Assembly (NCBI GenBank): GCA_947458575.1
Contig: CANHBE010000103.1
Coordinates: 1 to 8,479, forward strand
DNA: 8,479 nt
Direction: 5' to 3'
Source: Flavobacteriaceae bacterium
GTDB taxonomy: Bacteria; Bacteroidota; Bacteroidia; Flavobacteriales; Flavobacteriaceae
Position 1 is the first letter of the stretch. Every line of letters starts with the position of its first letter. The notes under the pieces were generated by a model. The model saw nothing but the letters and a program-made list of their open reading frames with translations. It was not told where the DNA came from and searched no databases. The translations under genes and the position numbers were made by a program. Positions 4,368 through 8,479 of this stretch are shown piece by piece.

Positions 4368-6797
4368 ATGACTATACTCAAAAAGTTTTATGTCCATCTC
4401 TTGGTGGTTTTTGGTTTTATCCTAGTTTCTTGTATTTATTTTTATCCTGTACTGCAAGGAAAAAAAATTCTCCAATCGGATATCGTTCAGTATACCGGAA
4501 TGGCCAAGGAACAAAATGATTTTCGATCATCTCAAAATGCCGAACCGTATTGGACAAATGCTGCTTTTGGGGGGTTGCCAACGTATCAACTCGGGGCCAA
4601 TTATCCGCATGAATATATCAGTAAATTAGACCATCTACTGCGTTTTTTGCCTCGGCCAGCGGACTACCTATTTCTGTATTTTGCTAGTTTTTATCTGTTA
4701 CTTTTAGTATTGAAAATAGAGCCCTTACAAGCTTTTTTTGGTGCATTGGCCTTCGGTTTTTCTACTTATTTAATCATTATTCTCGGAGTGGGTCATAATG
4801 CTAAAGCGCATGCGATTGCCTACATGCCTGCAGTTCTGGCCGGCGTCTTGCTGGTTTTCAAAAGGAAGTACGTAATAGGAGGAATAGTCACTATGCTTTC
4901 TGCTGCTTTAGAGATCAATGCGAATCACTTTCAAATGACATTTTATTTGTTGATTTTGCTTGTGGTAGTTGGGGCGTTTTTTATTTTTCAATACATCAAA
5001 GAAAAAGATTTTGGAACGCTGGCAAAAGTTATTTGTGTTTTTGCAGTAGCGGGCATTTTTGCCTTGGGATCGAACGCGACAAATTTGATGGCTACATCAG
5101 AATACGCTCAGTTTAGTACAAGAGACAAGAGCGAGTTGACCTTCAATGCGGATGGAACAAAAAGCATTTCACAGAATGCGATGTCTCATGATTATATTAC
5201 GGAATATAGTTACGGAATTCTTGAGAGCTTCAACCTCATTGCTCCGCGCATTTTCGGTGGATCAAATAGTGAGAATTTGGGCGTTGATAGTGCCATGTAT
5301 GAGTTTATTTTGAGCCAAAATGTTTCAGACGCGCAAGCTAAAGAATTGGTTTCTGCAATGCCGACTTACTGGGGTGATCAACCCATAGTAGCAGCTCCGG
5401 CATATATTGGCTCAATTGTTTTCTTCTTAGGTATATTGGCCTTTTTTGTTGTTAATAGAAGAATTCGTTATGCTTTTCTAGCCGCCGCCTTGCTTTCTTT
5501 GGTTCTTTCTTGGGGGAAGAATTTCCCTGCGCTAACTGATTTTTGTATCGATTATGTACTTATGTACAATAAGTTTAGAGCGGTATCCTCTATACAGGTT
5601 ATATTGGAATTGTGTGCTCCCGCACTTGCAATTTTGGGTTTACATTATTTTTTCAAAGCCGATCAGACCAGACAATGGAAAGGCCTATGGCAATCGAGCG
5701 CCATTTGCATCGGGTTGCTGCTTTTGCTTTTTGTATTTAAGGGCTCTTTCGACTTTGCGGGCGGATCTGATTCATTTTACAGAGAAAGCTACGGTCCTGA
5801 GTTTTTGGAAGCCTTAAAATCTGACCGTAAGACGATGTTTTCGGCAGATTTGTTGCGTTCAGGGTTTTTCATTTTGCTTGTTTCCAGCTTGTTTTGGTTG
5901 TATACAAAAAGTCGACTTTCCAAGAACAATACAATTATTTTAGTTGGGATTTTGCTGGTTGCAGATTTATTTTTTGTTGATAAGAACTACGTGAGTAGTA
6001 AGGATTTTGTGTCAGCGCGTGAAGTTGATGTACCTTTTCAAGCGACAGAAGCAGACGAGATGATTTTAAAGGACACGACACATTATCGCGTGTTTGAAGT
6101 GGATGGAAATATGTCAAGTGCACGTGCTTCTTATTTTCATAAGTCGATTGGCGGTTATCACGCAGCAAAACCAAGAAGAATGCAACAGCTTTTTGACTAT
6201 CAGATTGCGAAAAACAACATGGAAATTTTGGACATGCTGAATGTAAAGTATGTAATTCAAACTGACAAAGAAGGAAGATCGATTCCGACTTTAAACCCGC
6301 AACATAATGGAAATGCTTGGTTTATTGAAAAGGTGAAATTTGTGAAGAATGCGGATCAAGAAATGAATGCATTGACTTCAGTTTCGACAAAGAACGTCGC
6401 TATTGTGAACCAGCGAGAATTTGGAGAATTGTTATCAAAAACTACATTTGAAAAAGATACGCTGGCAAGTTTAGAATTGAATCAATATCAGCCAAACAAG
6501 TTACTGTACCGTTCTAATAATTCGAAAGATGGATTGGCTGTTTTTTCTGAAATGTATTATCACAATGGTTGGAATGCTTACATTGATGGAAATAAAACTC
6601 CGTATTTACGAGCGAATTATGTATTGCGAGCAATAATGGTTCCTGCCGGACAACATACCATTGAGTTTAAGTTTGAACCAGAAGTTGTAAAAATAGGAAG
6701 TACAATTGCATTGGCAAGTTCGCTAGGAATGGTGTTCATAATCGTTGGAGGTTTGTACGTTGAAAGAAGGAAGATCTGGTATAATAAAAGAGATTAG
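4368..6797 (+). CDS. YfhO-family polytopic membrane protein (GT-C-like)
   Basis: The 809-aa product has a membrane helix at about 8-28, then an extracytoplasmic loop with the conserved acidic motif LQSDIVQY (D38) and WTNAAFGGLPTYQ (62-74). A series of helices spans about 101-237 and 343-537, roughly a dozen in all. A soluble domain (about 540-770) follows, then a last helix at 776-797 and a basic tail. The soluble domain closes with the family hallmark NGWNAYIDG (733-741) and VPAGQHTIEFKFEP (758-771). YfhO proteins are related to GT-C glycosyltransferases that use lipid-linked sugars outside the cytoplasm; Bacillus YfhO is implicated in lipoteichoic-acid glycosylation. Substrate and activity here are inferred only. 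Length is normal for Bacteroidota members and the frame is intact. The glycosyltransferase gene follows after 35 bp, suggesting one operon for surface-glycan synthesis or decoration. Confidence 0.88.
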   Translation: MTILKKFYVHLLVVFGFILVSCIYFYPVLQGKKILQSDIVQYTGMAKEQNDFRSSQNAEPYWTNAAFGGLPTYQLGANYPHEYISKLDHLLRFLPRPADYLFLYFASFYLLLLVLKIEPLQAFFGALAFGFSTYLIIILGVGHNAKAHAIAYMPAVLAGVLLVFKRKYVIGGIVTMLSAALEINANHFQMTFYLLILLVVVGAFFIFQYIKEKDFGTLAKVICVFAVAGIFALGSNATNLMATSEYAQFSTRDKSELTFNADGTKSISQNAMSHDYITEYSYGILESFNLIAPRIFGGSNSENLGVDSAMYEFILSQNVSDAQAKELVSAMPTYWGDQPIVAAPAYIGSIVFFLGILAFFVVNRRIRYAFLAAALLSLVLSWGKNFPALTDFCIDYVLMYNKFRAVSSIQVILELCAPALAILGLHYFFKADQTRQWKGLWQSSAICIGLLLLLFVFKGSFDFAGGSDSFYRESYGPEFLEALKSDRKTMFSADLLRSGFFILLVSSLFWLYTKSRLSKNNTIILVGILLVADLFFVDKNYVSSKDFVSAREVDVPFQATEADEMILKDTTHYRVFEVDGNMSSARASYFHKSIGGYHAAKPRRMQQLFDYQIAKNNMEILDMLNVKYVIQTDKEGRSIPTLNPQHNGNAWFIEKVKFVKNADQEMNALTSVSTKNVAIVNQREFGELLSKTTFEKDTLASLELNQYQPNKLLYRSNNSKDGLAVFSEMYYHNGWNAYIDGNKTPYLRANYVLRAIMVPAGQHTIEFKFEPEVVKIGSTIALASSLGMVFIIVGGLYVERRKIWYNKRD

Positions 6798-6813
6798 ATG
6801 AATAGCTGTCTAT

Positions 6814-6821
6814 TATATTTG
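6814..6821 (+). promoter_or_regulatory. Weak candidate -7 element before the glycosyltransferase
   Basis: TATATTTG fits TAnnTTTG in the 35-bp gap between the YfhO-type gene and the glycosyltransferase, but it ends only 11 bp before the ATG at 6833, so transcripts would be nearly leaderless. There is no -33 box. Read-through from the upstream gene is the simpler expectation, and the match may be chance in AT-rich DNA. Confidence 0.2.
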
Positions 6822-6832
6822 AATTGAAAGCT

Positions 6833-8122
6833 ATGAAAAAAGTACTCATTGTATCCTATTATTTTCCGCCGGCAGGTGGTCCCGGGGTGCAACGCTGGTT
6901 GAAATTTGTAAAATATCTTCCTGACTTTGATATTCAGCCCATTGTATATGTACCGGAAAATCCGTCGTATCCTATAGTTGATCGAGAACTCACAGCTGAA
7001 ATTTCTGATAAGGTAGTCATTATAAAAAGGAGAATTTGGGAACCCTACGGATTGGCATCTTTTTTTTCGAAATCAAAAACCAAGAAAATTAGTTCCGGAA
7101 TTATTCCAACTGCGCAAAAGCAGTCCTTATTTGAAAAATTATCGTTATGGATTCGCGGCAATTTCTTTATTCCTGATGCTAGGGTTTTTTGGGTGAAGCC
7201 GTCAGTCAAGTATCTGCGCAAATATATTGTTGAGAACGGAATAGATACCTTGATTACGACAGGACCGCCACATAGTTTGCACTTAATCGGACTTCATTTG
7301 AAGAGCCAACTTCCACTGCGTTGGATTGCCGATTTTAGAGACCCGTGGATAACAATCGGTTACCATAATCAACTGAAGTTAACGGCAGCATCAAAAAGAA
7401 AGCACGAAATTTTAGAATTAAAAGTGTTGCAAAGCGCCGATGAGATTTTGGTTACAAGTAGCAGTACACGATTACAGTTTCTTACAAAAACTACCAAGCC
7501 AATCACTGTTATCACAAACGGTTATGATGATGAACAAGTAGAAAGGCAAATCGTTGACAATAAGTTTAGTCTTGCGCATATTGGTTCCTTGTTGTCTGAG
7601 AGAAATCCGGTTTTCTTCTGGCAGTGTTTGGCTGAATTAGTTCGAGAGGTGCCTGACTTTAAAGATTATCTTCAGCTAAAGTTAATAGGAACTGTTAGTG
7701 ATGACGTGCTTCAAACCATCAATAGCTACGATTTGACTGCCTTTGTAGATTTGGTTGGTTACGTCTCTCATCGAGAGGCGCTTATCCAACAAAGAAAAGC
7801 ACAAATATTGTTGCTTATCGAAATCAATTCCAAAAATACAATTAGTATTATTCCGGGAAAACTTTTTGAATATATGGCAGCTGGAAGGCCAATTTTAGCT
7901 ATTGGACCAAAAGGATCTGATTTTGCTGAAATAATCAAAAAAACTAACACTGGCGAGTTCTTCGATTACGCTCAAAAAGAAGATCTGAAGAAGTCTATTC
8001 TTAATTTATTTGGGCTTTTTAAGGAAGGACAATTGAGGGTGAATGCTGTCGGCGTAGAGCAATTTTCCAGAAAAAAATTAACAGAAAATCTATCCCAAAT
8101 AATAAAAGGCACTCATCGCTAA
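6833..8122 (+). CDS. GT4-like (GT-B fold) glycosyltransferase
   Basis: The 429-aa cytosolic protein has two Rossmann-like halves. The N-terminal acceptor domain starts MKKVLIVSYYFPPAGGPGVQ (1-20), the glycine-rich loop typical of GT4-like enzymes, and contains TTGPPHS (142-148) and IADFRDPW (165-172). The C-terminal nucleotide-sugar domain shows VITNGYDDE (226-234), HIGSLLSERNP (249-259) and PGKLFEYMAAGRPIL (341-355). E346 in KLFEY corresponds to the second Glu of the EX7E motif; the first position is Ser (S338), a departure from the classical motif. Sugar donor and acceptor cannot be read from sequence. ATG 6833 is chosen over an in-frame TTG at 6824 because the beta-strand starts right after MKK. 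It lies between a YfhO-type protein and a flippase, so a role in assembling an exported polysaccharide or lipid-linked glycan is inferred. Confidence 0.88.
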   Translation: MKKVLIVSYYFPPAGGPGVQRWLKFVKYLPDFDIQPIVYVPENPSYPIVDRELTAEISDKVVIIKRRIWEPYGLASFFSKSKTKKISSGIIPTAQKQSLFEKLSLWIRGNFFIPDARVFWVKPSVKYLRKYIVENGIDTLITTGPPHSLHLIGLHLKSQLPLRWIADFRDPWITIGYHNQLKLTAASKRKHEILELKVLQSADEILVTSSSTRLQFLTKTTKPITVITNGYDDEQVERQIVDNKFSLAHIGSLLSERNPVFFWQCLAELVREVPDFKDYLQLKLIGTVSDDVLQTINSYDLTAFVDLVGYVSHREALIQQRKAQILLLIEINSKNTISIIPGKLFEYMAAGRPILAIGPKGSDFAEIIKKTNTGEFFDYAQKEDLKKSILNLFGLFKEGQLRVNAVGVEQFSRKKLTENLSQIIKGTHR

Positions 8123-8139
8123 CTAACCCCGCTCGACTT

Positions 8140-8479
8140 ATGGGAATTGTCATGCATCAATCCATTAAAAATACAATCATTACCTATTGTGGTTTTGGGA
8201 TTGGTGCAGTGAATGCGTTATTTCTTTACACAAATTTTCTTGGCAAAGAACATTATGGCATAGTTGCTTTCTTGTTGTCGGCTGCCAATATCATGATGCC
8301 TTTAATGGCCTTTGGAGTACAAAGCACGCTCATCCGATTTTATTCCAAATGCCAGACAGAAGAGGAAACCGAAAAGTTTCTCAGCTTTATGCTTTGGATG
8401 CCACTTTTATTGATTGTTCCTACTTGTTTAATTACTTTTTTCTGCTATGATTGGATTGCCTTTTTTATCCTGAAAGAGA
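8140..8479 (+). CDS. Oligosaccharide flippase (Wzx/MOP-type), N-terminal part only
   Basis: A frame open to the right edge encodes 113 residues starting MGIVMHQSIKNTIITYCGFG. Predicted membrane helices lie at about 11-30 (IGAVNALFLY), 41-61 (IVAFLLSAANIMMPLMAFGV) and 80-101 (FLSFMLWMPLLLIVPTCLIT). The opening Q-S-x-K/N-N-T-x-x-T-Y-x-G-F-G-x-G-A-x-N pattern, the Y-G-(I/L)-V in the first loop and LMAFGV are typical of flavobacterial polysaccharide flippases of the MOP superfamily, which move lipid-linked glycan units across the inner membrane. About three quarters of the protein should lie beyond the window. It starts 17 bp after the glycosyltransferase stop codon with no visible Shine-Dalgarno sequence, consistent with co-transcription. 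ATG 8140 is preferred over the in-frame ATG at 8152 because relatives begin with MGIV-like residues. Confidence 0.85.
   Translation, partial: MGIVMHQSIKNTIITYCGFGIGAVNALFLYTNFLGKEHYGIVAFLLSAANIMMPLMAFGVQSTLIRFYSKCQTEEETEKFLSFMLWMPLLLIVPTCLITFFCYDWIAFFILKE

Noticed and set aside
5935..6174. Minus-strand open frame inside the YfhO-type gene
   Set aside because: It is antisense to an intact, well-conserved coding frame and has no features of its own.
6824..6832. TTG start for the glycosyltransferase, adding MKA
   Set aside because: The ATG at 6833 directly precedes the conserved first beta-strand, and ATG is the more usual start.
8187..8450. Plus-strand open frame with Cys/Trp/His-rich translation near the right edge
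   Set aside because: It overlaps the flippase N terminus, which in its own frame gives a strongly recognisable membrane protein.

Overview
The window looks like chromosomal DNA of a member of the Bacteroidota, most likely Flavobacteriia. The DNA is AT-rich, genes lack clear Shine-Dalgarno sequences, and copies of the phylum's -7 promoter element (TAnnTTTG) lie just upstream of most transcription units. The protein families also fit: a DUF4834-type small membrane protein, a YfhO-family protein, a flavobacterial-type flippase N-terminus, and an outer-membrane protein with the NRPGQS motif.

Layout. (1) At the left edge, on the minus strand, is the first part of a NYN-domain (PIN-like nuclease) protein. 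(2) A gene-free stretch at 132-440 is unusually structured. It holds four exact-period octamers (143-174) inside the presumed NYN leader, a second degenerate octamer patch, and a foldable element at about 280-351 that resembles a dispersed flavobacterial intergenic sequence, possibly the Flavo-1 RNA class. Two divergent -7 elements flank that element. (3) At 441-1700 (+) is an alpha-oxoamine synthase of the serine palmitoyltransferase / cysteate acyltransferase type. It converges, across a shared hairpin terminator, on a two-gene minus-strand operon: a Phenol_MetA_deg/transporter-type outer-membrane protein (3873-2875), then a GNAT-fold acyltransferase-like protein (2872-1754). (4) A divergent promoter region at 3874-3996 separates that operon from a plus-strand run: a DUF4834-like membrane protein (3997-4272), a YfhO-type polytopic protein (4368-6797), a GT4-like glycosyltransferase (6833-8122) and the start of a Wzx/MOP-type flippase (8140 to the right edge).

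How the genes may work together. Both halves concern the cell envelope. The synthase makes a long-chain 3-keto base (sphingoid or capnine type), and the GNAT protein is a reasonable but unproven candidate for N-acylating it. The right-hand genes look like the start of a surface-glycan assembly module: GT-C-like membrane enzyme, cytosolic glycosyltransferase, flippase. I see no mobile element, CRISPR array, tRNA or rRNA. The most unexplained parts are the structured intergenic region at 132-360 and the possible lipid pairing of the synthase with the GNAT protein.
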